From the NCBI GenBank assembly GCA_027717595.1, contig JALLOF010000040.1, forward strand, positions 1 through 13,227: a stretch of 13,227 nucleotides of DNA, given 5' to 3'. This document shows, in pieces, positions 1 to 8,279 of this stretch. Origin of the DNA: Nitrospinae bacterium AH_259_B05_G02_I21 (lineage in GTDB: Bacteria > JADFOP01). The notes under the pieces are model-generated. The model saw nothing but the letters and a program-made list of their open reading frames with translations, made no database searches and was not told the origin of the DNA. Numbering within the stretch: the stretch's first letter is position 1; every line of letters begins with the position of its first letter. A program made the position numbers and the translations under genes.

Positions 1-256
1 TCCCAGAGGGTGGAACTGGAATCTATCTCCTGTAGAACCGGGAACCGACGGGAGGAGTACATCGTGTAGTCCGGCTTTTCGATGAGCAGTGGGTCACCGA
101 AACGGGGAGCTGGACTCGCCTAACCTGCTTAGAGATGTAATTTACACTTAGTTTGGCAAAAAAGGGGGCATACTGTAACAGTTGATCTGGATGGTCACGA
201 AGCCGTTCCTTAAGCTGGTCTAGGTCCGATACAAACATACTGAGGCGACCCGTCAA
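1..256 (-). pseudogene. Possible frameshifted 5' part of an unrecognised gene, running off the left edge
   Basis: On the minus strand a frame opens at ATG 256 (a second ATG lies at 238). It reads plausibly as protein for about 45 codons, including FVSDLDQLKERLRDHPDQ and LLQYAPFFAKLSVNYISKQ, then turns arginine/serine/threonine-rich and stops at 23-25. A different minus-strand frame is open from 119 to the window edge and reads more like protein there, including GDPLLIEKPDYTMYSSRRF and LQEIDSSSTLW. That second frame begins directly after a TAG at 120-122, so one extra base (or two fewer) near 120-124 would join the two. I infer one gene disrupted by a frameshift or sequence error. I do not recognise the family. 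Codon quality is the only evidence and the piece is short, so chance is a real alternative. Confidence 0.3.
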
Positions 257-271
257 AACGGGCGCCCTTTT
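244..271 (+). terminator. Hairpin with T-tract, reading as a plus-strand intrinsic terminator
   Basis: GGCGACCCGT (244-253) pairs with ACGGGCGCC (258-266) with one bulged A, around the loop CAAA, and is followed by C and TTTT (268-271). This is the form of a rho-independent terminator for plus-strand transcription, yet no plus-strand gene is visible upstream and the flanking genes are on the minus strand. On the minus strand the hairpin lies 17 nt past the stop of the 283-1839 frame but lacks a T-tract in that direction. It could limit antisense transcription or be incidental. Confidence 0.4.
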
Positions 272-282
272 ACTGTATTAAT

Positions 283-1839
283 TCAGCGTCGTCCAGTTCC
301 TTTGCCGGGATAGGAAGTAGCAGGGAGATTCACCACGGCTTGGGCGACTTGGCGAACAGTGGTTCGGCGGCGGTGAGGCTCCCTCACGAGGCCGACCATC
401 CAAACGAAACCTATAACGGCATACTGGAGACCGTACCGAAAGGGAAGTGTCGTCAGAAAGGCTGTCGCGGCAAGGCCATGAGCGATCCGCGCTCGTCTCC
501 AGGGCCAAGCTTCCTCCAAGGCGGCGGCGGCGGCCCCGGCGAACACCGAAAGGAAGACCAAGTTCGGAACGATCATTCTGAAGAGGTGCTGATCAGCGAT
601 GACGATAGTGATGCTAGCCATATTGAGGACGACAAAAGCCACCGGCAGCCAGGCTTCCCGCAGCCAGCCCCGCCGCCAGACGACGATCCCCCCCACAAGG
701 GCTGCGGCGTTGAAGTAAAAAACTTCATAGGTAAAGTGCCCTGAAAGACCGGGAGTATTCAGAAAATTGATACCAACCTGGTAGATAGCTTTCTTCCCCC
801 ACAACGCAAAAAAGCCCAGGGGACGTTGCACCACAAAGGCGAGAAAGGGTCGGATTTCACGCGGCACTCGTAAGGCGTTGGCCCAACCCCAGGAATCGAT
901 GCCCGTGAGGTCCAGACCCGGCGGCACAGGATTCCCCCGGAGGAAGGTCATAATAAAGTTTTCTTGGAGATTGCTCCACTGACCGTATAAGGCGAAGCTG
1001 CGAAGCGCGAAGGCGGCGGCCACGACACATACACCCGCTAAGCAGCTTAGAATGAGCAGCCGGCGGTGCTTGCTCTCCTTCAGAACCCAAGCAAGCCAGA
1101 CTAAGGCGAAGGGGACGAACACAATCAAATTGGGGCGGCTGTAGACAGCAAGCGCTAGGAGGCCTCCCGCTCCCAAACTCCAAATCGCATCCTCCGTCTC
1201 ACCGACGCGGATGAGCATCCACACCCCTACAGCAGCCAAGGCCGACGCCCAGATGGCTGGGTAGAGCGCCCGAGACCAGCCGAGGAGTTGAGTGGCCGCC
1301 AGGGTGAAACCGGCCGCGTACGCCGCCGCCCGGAGCCCATGGATGCGGCGGGCGATCCCCCCGACCCCCAGGGCGGCTGCGATGAGGAGCAGACGCTGGC
1401 CGTAGACGACATGGAACAGATTTCCGCCGAAGATGGCGTGAACGGACGCAAGGTAGTAAACGTAGCCCGCCTTGGCCTCGTGGCCGTGAGAGGAAACCCA
1501 AAGCCGCCTCTCGCGGAGCATGGTCCTCGCCTCGGTTTCATACTGCGCCGAGTCGAACCCAAGCCACGTATACTGGGCGGCGGGATCACTGAAATCCCGC
1601 AACGTCCAGCCGAAATAAACCACGGCCGCCAGAGCCGCAACGAGCGCCCAACGCGCCCGAGAGGTCCGCCTCTCCCCCGCAATCAGGCTGTGCGTCGTTC
1701 CCGCAGCTAAGGTAAGAAGGGGAACAAACCCCAAGAGCCAGACCGCCCAGGCCAGAGGGCGCACGCGGTCGTCCCTGGCCAGGGCGGCAGGATCGACTTT
1801 GTAAGGGAAGAGTGCCCTAGCGGGAACTGGCTGCCACAC
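283..1839 (-). CDS. GT-C (GT39/PMT-like) multi-pass membrane glycosyltransferase, probable C-terminal part of a split gene
   Basis: The frame encodes 518 residues rich in hydrophobic segments, roughly ten or more, for example around 30-48, 64-78, 150-160, 172-186, 196-210 and 225-252. The first long loop after the membrane anchor holds GFDSAQYETEARTML (about 94-108), with acidic D96, followed by GYVYYLASVHAIFG (about 125-138). This layout is typical of GT-C enzymes that use lipid-linked sugars on the outer face of the inner membrane. I infer a sugar transferase, but the substrate cannot be read. The frame opens with GTG at 1839, inside the end of the upstream frame (23-bp overlap). Its first residues, WQPVPARALFPYK, look like the linker that normally follows a PA14 domain rather than a true N-terminus. 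It is therefore more likely the second half of one long protein than a separate gene. Separate, coupled translation from the GTG is the alternative. Confidence 0.62.
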   Translation of the reverse strand: MWQPVPARALFPYKVDPAALARDDRVRPLAWAVWLLGFVPLLTLAAGTTHSLIAGERRTSRARWALVAALAAVVYFGWTLRDFSDPAAQYTWLGFDSAQYETEARTMLRERRLWVSSHGHEAKAGYVYYLASVHAIFGGNLFHVVYGQRLLLIAAALGVGGIARRIHGLRAAAYAAGFTLAATQLLGWSRALYPAIWASALAAVGVWMLIRVGETEDAIWSLGAGGLLALAVYSRPNLIVFVPFALVWLAWVLKESKHRRLLILSCLAGVCVVAAAFALRSFALYGQWSNLQENFIMTFLRGNPVPPGLDLTGIDSWGWANALRVPREIRPFLAFVVQRPLGFFALWGKKAIYQVGINFLNTPGLSGHFTYEVFYFNAAALVGGIVVWRRGWLREAWLPVAFVVLNMASITIVIADQHLFRMIVPNLVFLSVFAGAAAAALEEAWPWRRARIAHGLAATAFLTTLPFRYGLQYAVIGFVWMVGLVREPHRRRTTVRQVAQAVVNLPATSYPGKGTGRR

Positions 1840-2686
1840 CCCCCCCCGGCCGTCGCCAGCGGAGCACCAGGCCGCTCGTCCTGTTGGGGGCGTTGAGGCT
1901 TGGGACTTCCTGGCGGTAGATTACAGTGATGGGATGAAGACCCGGAGCAAGCGTTACCCGTCGCGGAGCGCCGCAATGGGCATTGCCACGACCAGCCGGG
2001 ATGAAGGGCTTCTCGTCGAGCCAAAGGCCGCAGCTGTCGGGGGTCTCAAGGGAAAGCTCCATTGGGCCCGGTCCGTCGAGCGGCCGGAGAAAGCCCCTCC
2101 AGGTTGCGTGGAAGACAGGGCGGGCAGTTGCATCGTTGGCCACCCAGGGGAAGCGGCTCCGGTTGTTGACGAAGTCAAAGGGGAAGGCCTTCGCCCCCCA
2201 CCGGCCCCCCGTGTTGGCGAAGTTGAGGGTGGGCTCGATCCGCCGATGTTGGCTCGCTTCACCATCCTGATTCTCGGGCTCGCCTGCTAAAGTAACCCGG
2301 TAAGTGCCAAGCAATCCGTGAGGGACTTGGAGGCGCGAGATGACGACCTTAGAGACCAGGGCAACCAAAGCAAGAATAAGGGCGGCAGCCAGTGCGCCGC
2401 GGGGGAAACGGGCCGTTGGGATGGCAGCCACTAAGCAGACCAGCAGGCTCAGGGCTAGGAACTCTAGTGGGTGCTCCAGGGGAAAGCCGTCGGCCAGCGG
2501 CAGCCCCGTTAGAGGGATAGCGAAGGCCACGAGCACCGAGGTGAAAACGGTAACTAAGACCGGCCAGCTGAGACGCCTATTACTGAGCGGCGCGGCGACG
2601 GTGGAGTTCATGGAGAACCAATAGATGGAGCGGTCGGGGACGAAGAGGCGGTACGGAGACGCAGCCGTTGTTTCACGCCTTCCCAC
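1817..2686 (-). CDS. Membrane-anchored PA14-like domain protein, probable N-terminal part of the split gene
   Basis: The frame encodes 289 residues from GTG at 2686. An internal ATG at residue 26 (MNSTVAAPLSNRRLSW) is an equally possible start, and neither has a clear Shine-Dalgarno. Three hydrophobic segments lie at about 41-57, 74-92 and 98-117. Residues from about 125 to 281 follow the PA14-like pattern seen in carbohydrate-linked proteins: FHATWRGFL (192-200), then ELSLETPDSCGLWLDEKPFI (210-229), then LAPGLHPITVIYRQ (246-259), and a closing LVLRWRRPGG (273-282). PA14 domains are often glycan-binding, so I infer a sensor or binding module on the periplasmic side. The last residues after PGG are out of character and the frame stops 23 bp inside the next one, which supports a frameshift at 1839-1847. 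The call of PA14 is by pattern, not by a profile search. Confidence 0.55.
   Translation of the reverse strand: MGRRETTAASPYRLFVPDRSIYWFSMNSTVAAPLSNRRLSWPVLVTVFTSVLVAFAIPLTGLPLADGFPLEHPLEFLALSLLVCLVAAIPTARFPRGALAAALILALVALVSKVVISRLQVPHGLLGTYRVTLAGEPENQDGEASQHRRIEPTLNFANTGGRWGAKAFPFDFVNNRSRFPWVANDATARPVFHATWRGFLRPLDGPGPMELSLETPDSCGLWLDEKPFIPAGRGNAHCGAPRRVTLAPGLHPITVIYRQEVPSLNAPNRTSGLVLRWRRPGGGVAASSR
1839..1847 (-). repeat. Nine-base G homopolymer at the junction of the two PA14/GT-C gene halves
   Basis: The plus strand shows nine consecutive C (1839-1847), read as G9 on the coding minus strand. With nine G the upstream frame runs PGGG-VAASSR and stops at 1817. With eight G it would read PGG-VWQPVPARALFPYK and continue into the 518-residue frame. 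Such tracts are common sites of sequencing indels, replication slippage and phase variation. Confidence 0.9.
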
Positions 2687-2726
2687 ATGGCGCTCATGAT
2701 ACCAGACCGTGAAGTGTAAAGAAAAT

Positions 2727-2753
2727 TTTACCTGGACAGCACCCCAAGCAACA
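2727..2753 (-). promoter_or_regulatory. Weak candidate promoter for the PA14/GT-C gene
   Basis: On the minus strand TTGCTT (2753-2748) and TAAAAT (2732-2727) resemble -35 and -10 boxes, about 40 bp before the GTG at 2686. The spacer is 15 bp, shorter than the preferred 17, and the -35 match is only partial. AT-rich flanks make such matches likely by chance. Confidence 0.2.
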
Positions 2754-2981
2754 TTTTTCTTTGGTCAGAGGAATGAAAACTTCTCTGAAGGAAGGCCGCA
2801 ATGATATGCTACCATTACGGAAGTTCAATTATCCCGGGAAATAATACCTCCAGCTGACTGATGGAAACGTTACCATTTCTCCAGAACTTGCCCCTGGGGG
2901 GTCGGGCGCGAGGGTATCCCTCCTTCCCCCGCTCGTCGAGGTCGCCCCCGACACCACATAAAAGGGTGCCGGGATCAGGGG

Positions 2982-3049
2982 TCCGCCTGAGGCGGAGCTA
3001 CCCAGATGTTGGTCTCGGGTTTCCACCTGAGGCGGACGAGTACCCAGAT
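2982..3049. repeat. Two direct-repeat units, each centred on a TCCRCC-TGA-GGCGGA palindrome
   Basis: Unit 1 is TCCGCCTGAGGCGGA (2982-2996) followed by GCTACCCAGAT (2997-3007). Unit 2 is TCCACCTGAGGCGGA (3022-3036) followed by CGAGTACCCAGAT (3037-3049). The palindrome has six-base arms around TGA; it is perfect in unit 1 and tolerates one G/A change in unit 2. The units start 40 bp apart and share the tail TACCCAGAT. Short palindromic intergenic repeats of this kind are often dispersed through a genome, but that cannot be judged from one window. Confidence 0.7.
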
Positions 3050-3161
3050 ATATCAATCGCTTACTAGAATTAGACACCCCCTTTTCATATGTCCAGTTTC
3101 CGGGAACGAGTTAGTTTCAATAATCTCTGTATATTCAATTGGTTAGCGCAAATTTGGGCTG

Positions 3162-3296
3162 TTGGACACATTTAGACACCTTGCACTTCCGTCCAAGGCC
3201 CGATTTTCCGGTAATTCCTGCAATTTCAATTCGCAACGTGAGGTTGGACACTTCTGAAAAGTGTCTAAAAGTGTCTAAATCTGTCCAATCTGTCCA
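3162..3296. repeat. Long interrupted inverted repeat with short tandem repeats
   Basis: TTGGACACATTTAGACAC (3162-3179) is the reverse complement of GTGTCTAAATCTGTCCAA (3271-3288) at 17 of 18 positions, 91 bp apart. The right arm sits in two tandem pairs: AAGTGTCTAA twice (3259-3278) and ATCTGTCCA twice (3279-3296). A further small hairpin, GACACTT (3247-3253) with AAGTGTC (3259-3265), overlaps the first unit. None has a following T-tract on either strand, so these are not clear terminators. They may be protein-binding sites, a folded RNA near the 3' end of the minus-strand TPR gene, or a remnant of a mobile element. Confidence 0.75.
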
Positions 3297-3368
3297 GCCG
3301 AGGCTGAGGCGGCAGGCAAAGGACGCTCGCGTGGATGCGGCGAGGCGCGGGCTGCGGAGGGTCCTTCC

Positions 3369-5318
3369 TTAGCGGCCCTGCCGAATACGGCTTGCGAGCG
3401 AGCGGATCTGCTCGATGCGCGGATGGTCGGGCTCGAGGCGGATGACGGCCTCGAGGTGTGGGAGGGCTTGGTTTGGCGATTGGCGTTTCAGGTAGAGGTT
3501 GGCGAGGTTCAGGTGGGCGCGGGCGTAGTCCGGGTCGGCGGCGACGGCCCGGCGCAGCGCCTCTTCGGCCTCGCCCAAGTCGCCTTCCGAGGCCAGGATG
3601 ATGCCCAGGTTGTTCAGGGCCTTGGCGAACTCGGGCGAGAGCCGGACCGCCTCGCGGTAGGCGGCCTTGGCTCTATCCCGCATGCCGTGGCTCTGGTAGA
3701 GGACCCCGAGATGGTAGTGGCCTTGGGGAAATGAGGGGTCGGCGAGGATGGCGGCCCGGGCACGCTCGATGGCCTCGCCCGAGCCGGCCGAGGCCGCCTC
3801 CAGCGCCGTGAGCCTTGATAAGGCCTGGCGGTGGGAGGGCTTGCGCCTGAGGGTCTCCCGAAAGAGCGCGGCCGCCCGCTCGTTCTTGTCCTGCATGGTG
3901 TAGACGATCCCGAGCGAGTAGTAGGCCTCGGCCTCGTCGGGCCACCGGCGGATGCTGGCTTGCAGCAGCTCCTCCGCTTCGGCGTATCGGCCCTTGCGCC
4001 CGAGCGACACGCCGAGGCTCAGGCGAATCCCGCGGCTTTCGGGCTCGAGGCGGAGCACCTCGCTCCAGAGCGTCACCTCGTCGTGCCAGAGGGTGTTCTG
4101 TCGCCAGGTGAGCGAGGCCAAGGCGACGAGCACTGCGGCGCCCAAGGCGGTGGCTGCGCGTTTTCCGTTGATCCCCCATCGTTTTGTCGCGGCTCGGCCG
4201 CCCTCGAGCGCCACCCAGCCCACGATGGCGCAAAACCCGACCGAGGGCAGGTAGAGGTAGCGGTCGGCCATCGGGTTGCGGATGGGAACGAGGTTTGCGA
4301 CGGGCAGGAGCGTGAAGGCGAGCCAGACGAGCCCGAGCGTGATGATGGGCTGGCGACGGCGGGCGAGGTAGGCCAACCCGGCGAGCGCGGCCAGGAGCGC
4401 CCAGGCGCCGGCTGTGGCCGCATCGAGGCCCGCCGAGGGGGTTACGAGGTAGCGGGGCCGGAAGCTGAAGGGGAAGAGGAGGTGGTCGATGTAGGCGGCG
4501 AATATCCGGCCCGTGGTCATGAGCGCCGCCAGAGGCGAGCCGCCGAGATAGTCCACTCCCTGGTGGATGTTTGTGAAGAGCCCGAAGCGAAGCCATCCAT
4601 AGAGTGCAGCCACGGCGGCGTAGCCGATGTATGGCCGCATCCCTTCCCGGTTGAGCACCGTCTTCAGCCCACCGCGGCGGGCGTCGAGGAAGAGGACCAC
4701 CAGTGGAAGCGTCGCGCCGGCCTCCTTGGCTGTAAGGGAGAGAAAGTAGCTCCCCGCCGCGAGGCCCGCCCACACAAACGGCGCCTTGTCGGGCCGGTCG
4801 CGCAGCCGGAGGTGGCAGAGGATAGCGGCGAGGAATAAGGGCGTGGTCAGCACGTCGGCCCGAAGGCCCGAGACCTGGACGGCTTGCATGTGGATGGGGT
4901 GGACGGCGAAGACCAGGGCCCCGACGAGGGCCACGGTCTCATCGCGGGTCAGTCGCCTCAGGACGACGAGGACCACCGCGGCGCTGAGGGCGTGGAGGAT
5001 GATGTTGAACAGATGGTGGCCTCCGGCGTTTAGGCCGAAGAGCTTATAAGAGACTAGGAAGGATAGGTTTTGAAGCGGCCGCCAGCTCAGAAGCGTGTAG
5101 GTCCTGTGATAGGTGGAAGTTGGGTCCACGAGCTCCCAGAGGCTGGACCAGGAGTGGGCGTATTGGTTGTGGACGATCGCCACCCAGTCGTCGTAGATGA
5201 ATTCGTTCTGGAGGCTGTTGGCAAACACACCGAACGCCAAAGCGGCAACGAGCAACACGGGCCACCAGCGCTGCCAGGAGAAGCGAGGTGCGCTTCGGGA
5301 TGGGTCGGTCTCGTGCAT
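3369..5318 (-). CDS. TMTC-like multi-pass membrane protein with C-terminal TPR repeats (GT-C fold)
   Basis: 649 residues. The N-terminal two thirds are membrane-embedded (first segment about 18-35, then about ten more up to about 405). The first outer loop carries FIYDDW (40-45), the acidic pair typical of GT-C transferases. HPIHMQAVQVSGLRADVL (140-157) and ADRYLYLPSVGF (351-362) match conserved blocks of the bacterial TMTC/DUF1736-type family. From about 430 to 635 there are about five TPR units, for example YYSLGIVYTMQDKNERAAAL (466-485), HYHLGVLYQSHGMRDRAKAA (534-553) and AHLNLANLYL (601-610). Family members are thought to be protein O-mannosyltransferase-like enzymes; the bacterial substrate is unknown, so transferase activity is inference. 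The ATG at 5318 is preceded by AAGGAG (5322-5327) with only 3 nt between. It lies divergent from lysS and downstream of no obvious partner. Confidence 0.85.
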   Translation of the reverse strand: MHETDPSRSAPRFSWQRWWPVLLVAALAFGVFANSLQNEFIYDDWVAIVHNQYAHSWSSLWELVDPTSTYHRTYTLLSWRPLQNLSFLVSYKLFGLNAGGHHLFNIILHALSAAVVLVVLRRLTRDETVALVGALVFAVHPIHMQAVQVSGLRADVLTTPLFLAAILCHLRLRDRPDKAPFVWAGLAAGSYFLSLTAKEAGATLPLVVLFLDARRGGLKTVLNREGMRPYIGYAAVAALYGWLRFGLFTNIHQGVDYLGGSPLAALMTTGRIFAAYIDHLLFPFSFRPRYLVTPSAGLDAATAGAWALLAALAGLAYLARRRQPIITLGLVWLAFTLLPVANLVPIRNPMADRYLYLPSVGFCAIVGWVALEGGRAATKRWGINGKRAATALGAAVLVALASLTWRQNTLWHDEVTLWSEVLRLEPESRGIRLSLGVSLGRKGRYAEAEELLQASIRRWPDEAEAYYSLGIVYTMQDKNERAAALFRETLRRKPSHRQALSRLTALEAASAGSGEAIERARAAILADPSFPQGHYHLGVLYQSHGMRDRAKAAYREAVRLSPEFAKALNNLGIILASEGDLGEAEEALRRAVAADPDYARAHLNLANLYLKRQSPNQALPHLEAVIRLEPDHPRIEQIRSLASRIRQGR

Positions 5319-5381
5319 GGGCTCCTTACTCTTCCCTCTCCAACGACTGCGGTCGCCTTGCCTATGATGGGGACTCTTCCC

Positions 5382-5410
5382 ATTCTACCACCCGACCTTC
5401 CTCTTCGACA
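5382..5410 (-). promoter_or_regulatory. Candidate promoter for the TPR membrane protein
   Basis: On the minus strand TAGAAT (5387-5382) is a good -10 box, 64 bp before the ATG at 5318. The matching -35 region at a 17-bp spacing, TGTCGA, is poor. It is the best -10 match in the divergent spacer on this strand, but weakly supported overall. Confidence 0.3.
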
Positions 5411-5452
5411 CATGCGAACCGTCGTCGCTCGCGCCCGCTGTGGGGCTATCCC

Positions 5453-5482
5453 TTGACGCCCCACGCCCGCCTCGGCTAGACT
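5453..5482 (+). promoter_or_regulatory. Sigma70-like promoter for the lysS-lol-clpC-bamA operon
   Basis: TTGACG (5453-5458) and TAGACT (5477-5482) are separated by 18 bp, matching the -35 and -10 consensus at five and four of six positions. Transcription would start near 5489, leaving a leader of about 30 nt before lysS. No other promoter of similar quality is seen between 5319 and 5520. Confidence 0.6.
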
Positions 5483-5520
5483 AGCTCACCAAAATTGAGG
5501 CAGTTAGTGGGGATTAGGGC

Positions 5521-7020
<1,500 letters not shown>

Positions 7021-7025
7021 AGCCG

Positions 7026-8279
7026 ATGCGCTACGAGTGGTTCATCGCCCTGCGGTACCTGCGCAGCCGGCGAAAGCCGGTCTTCATCAACGTGACCACC
7101 CTCTTTTCCGTTGCGGGGATTCTCGTTGGGGTCATGGCGCTCATCGTCGTGCTCGGCGTGATGACCGGCTTCGAAGAGGACCTACGCGATAAGATTCTAG
7201 GGGCCCGGGCCCACATCACCGTGATGGAGCCTTCGAGCCGGGGGATGGCCGACTGGCCTCGGGTTGTGGAGGTCGCCTCAGGTGTGCCCCACGTCGAGGC
7301 TGCCGCCCCGTACGTCGACGCCCAGGTCTTCCTCTCGGCGGGCGAGCGCACCGTGGGGGTGTTGCTTAGGGGGATCGATGTAGAGCGGGCCCCGGCTGTG
7401 ACGGCCATCGAGGACTCCCTCGTACGAGGCCGCCTGGACCACCTGGATGCGGGGGAGCGGCCGACGCCGGGCATCATCGTCGGGGTGGAGCTGGCCCGCT
7501 CCCTGCGGATGGACTTGGGCACGTCGGTGATCGTCGTCTCCCCGACGGGCCGGGCCACGGCCGTCGGCTACATCCCCCGGATGGAGAGCTTTACCGTCGT
7601 CGGGGTGTTCAACTCCGGCTACTACGAGTACGACAGCAGCGTGGCCCTCGTTTCCTTGGGCGCCGCCCAGCGCCTGGTGGGGCTCGAAGGGCGGGTCAGC
7701 GGGGTGGAGGTCAAGCTAGATGACATCTTCGCTGCCGGGGCCGTCCGGGACGACCTCCAGCGGGCCCTCGGCTTGCCCTACTGGGTCGTCGACTGGAAGA
7801 CCCGTAACAAGAGCCTGTTTTCGGCCCTCAAGGTGGAGAAGAACGTCATGTTCGTCATTCTCACCATGATCGTGCTGGTGGCGGGCCTCAGCATCGCCTC
7901 GAGCCTGGTGATGGTGGTCATGGAGAAGCGCAAAGACATAGCCATCTTGAAGGCCATGGGGGCGACCCAGGCGTCCCTCGTGGCCATCTTCACCGTACAG
8001 GGGATGATTATCGGTGCGGCGGGCATCTTGCTCGGCCTCCTCGGGGGGCTTGGCATGGCTAGGTATCTGAATGAAATTGAAAGGGTTTTGGAGGCGCTCT
8101 TTCATATTGAAATCTTCCCGAAAAGCGTCTATTATCTAGATAAGCTGCCGGTGCACGTCCGGTGGTTCGACGTGGCGGTCATTCTGGTCACGACGTTCGT
8201 GGTCAGCGTGGTCGCCGCGTTGTACCCTGCGTGGCGGGCCTCCCGGCTTGACCCGGTCGAGGCGATCCGGTATGAGTGA
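7026..8279 (+). CDS. lolC: LolC/LolE-family permease of the lipoprotein-release ABC transporter
   Basis: An inner-membrane permease subunit of the LolCDE machine, which extracts mature lipoproteins from the inner membrane and passes them to LolA. Its 417 residues fit the family. The N-terminus YEWFIALRYLRSRRKPVF leads into membrane segment 1 (about 22-46), then a large periplasmic MacB-type domain (about 50-265). Three C-terminal FtsX-type segments follow at about 272-296, 320-345 and 378-402. The coupling region MEKRKDIAILKAMGA and the ending YPAWRASRLDPVEAIRYE are hallmarks of LolC/LolE. Only one such permease gene is present here, so a homodimer with LolD is inferred, as in bacteria with a single LolC/E protein; LolC and LolE cannot be told apart by eye. 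A GAGGAG (7009-7014) inside the end of lysS may serve as ribosome site. Its stop overlaps lolD. Confidence 0.93.
   Translation: MRYEWFIALRYLRSRRKPVFINVTTLFSVAGILVGVMALIVVLGVMTGFEEDLRDKILGARAHITVMEPSSRGMADWPRVVEVASGVPHVEAAAPYVDAQVFLSAGERTVGVLLRGIDVERAPAVTAIEDSLVRGRLDHLDAGERPTPGIIVGVELARSLRMDLGTSVIVVSPTGRATAVGYIPRMESFTVVGVFNSGYYEYDSSVALVSLGAAQRLVGLEGRVSGVEVKLDDIFAAGAVRDDLQRALGLPYWVVDWKTRNKSLFSALKVEKNVMFVILTMIVLVAGLSIASSLVMVVMEKRKDIAILKAMGATQASLVAIFTVQGMIIGAAGILLGLLGGLGMARYLNEIERVLEALFHIEIFPKSVYYLDKLPVHVRWFDVAVILVTTFVVSVVAALYPAWRASRLDPVEAIRYE

Larger units (their letters stand above)
2687..3368. other. 682-bp spacer without a convincing gene; contains two repeat clusters
   Basis: No frame here reads as protein. 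Short open frames (2829-3077 minus, 3139-3372 plus) are low-complexity and follow the repeats. From about 2700 to 3250 the base composition is visibly more AT-rich than the flanking genes. The content is a palindrome-centred direct repeat pair (2982-3049) and a set of inverted and tandem copies of GTGTCTAAA/TGTCCAA-type words (3162-3296). Both flanking genes are on the minus strand, so this is the upstream region of the PA14/GT-C gene and the downstream region of the TPR protein. I see no tRNA and no strong terminator. Confidence 0.6.

Noticed and set aside
3247-3265. GACACTT/AAGTGTC hairpin as terminator of the TPR protein gene
   Set aside because: No T-tract follows on the minus strand and the hairpin lies over 100 bp past the stop codon.
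3259-3296. Tandem short repeats as a CRISPR array
   Set aside because: Units are 9-10 bp with no spacers of uniform length and no cas genes nearby.
2829-3372. Small open frames in the repeat-bearing spacer (2829-3077 minus; 3139-3372 plus)
   Set aside because: Their translations follow the palindromic and tandem repeats, are low-complexity, and lack ribosome sites.
3831-4838. 335-codon plus-strand frame, and a 366-codon minus frame at 3673-4773, within the TPR membrane protein gene
   Set aside because: Both are rich in Arg, Pro and Gly and are out-of-frame shadows of the gene with clear membrane segments and TPR repeats.
8248-8271. Upstream TTG start for lolD
   Set aside because: It adds MTRSRRSG deep inside the LolC/E gene without a ribosome site; the ATG at 8272 gives the usual short overlap.
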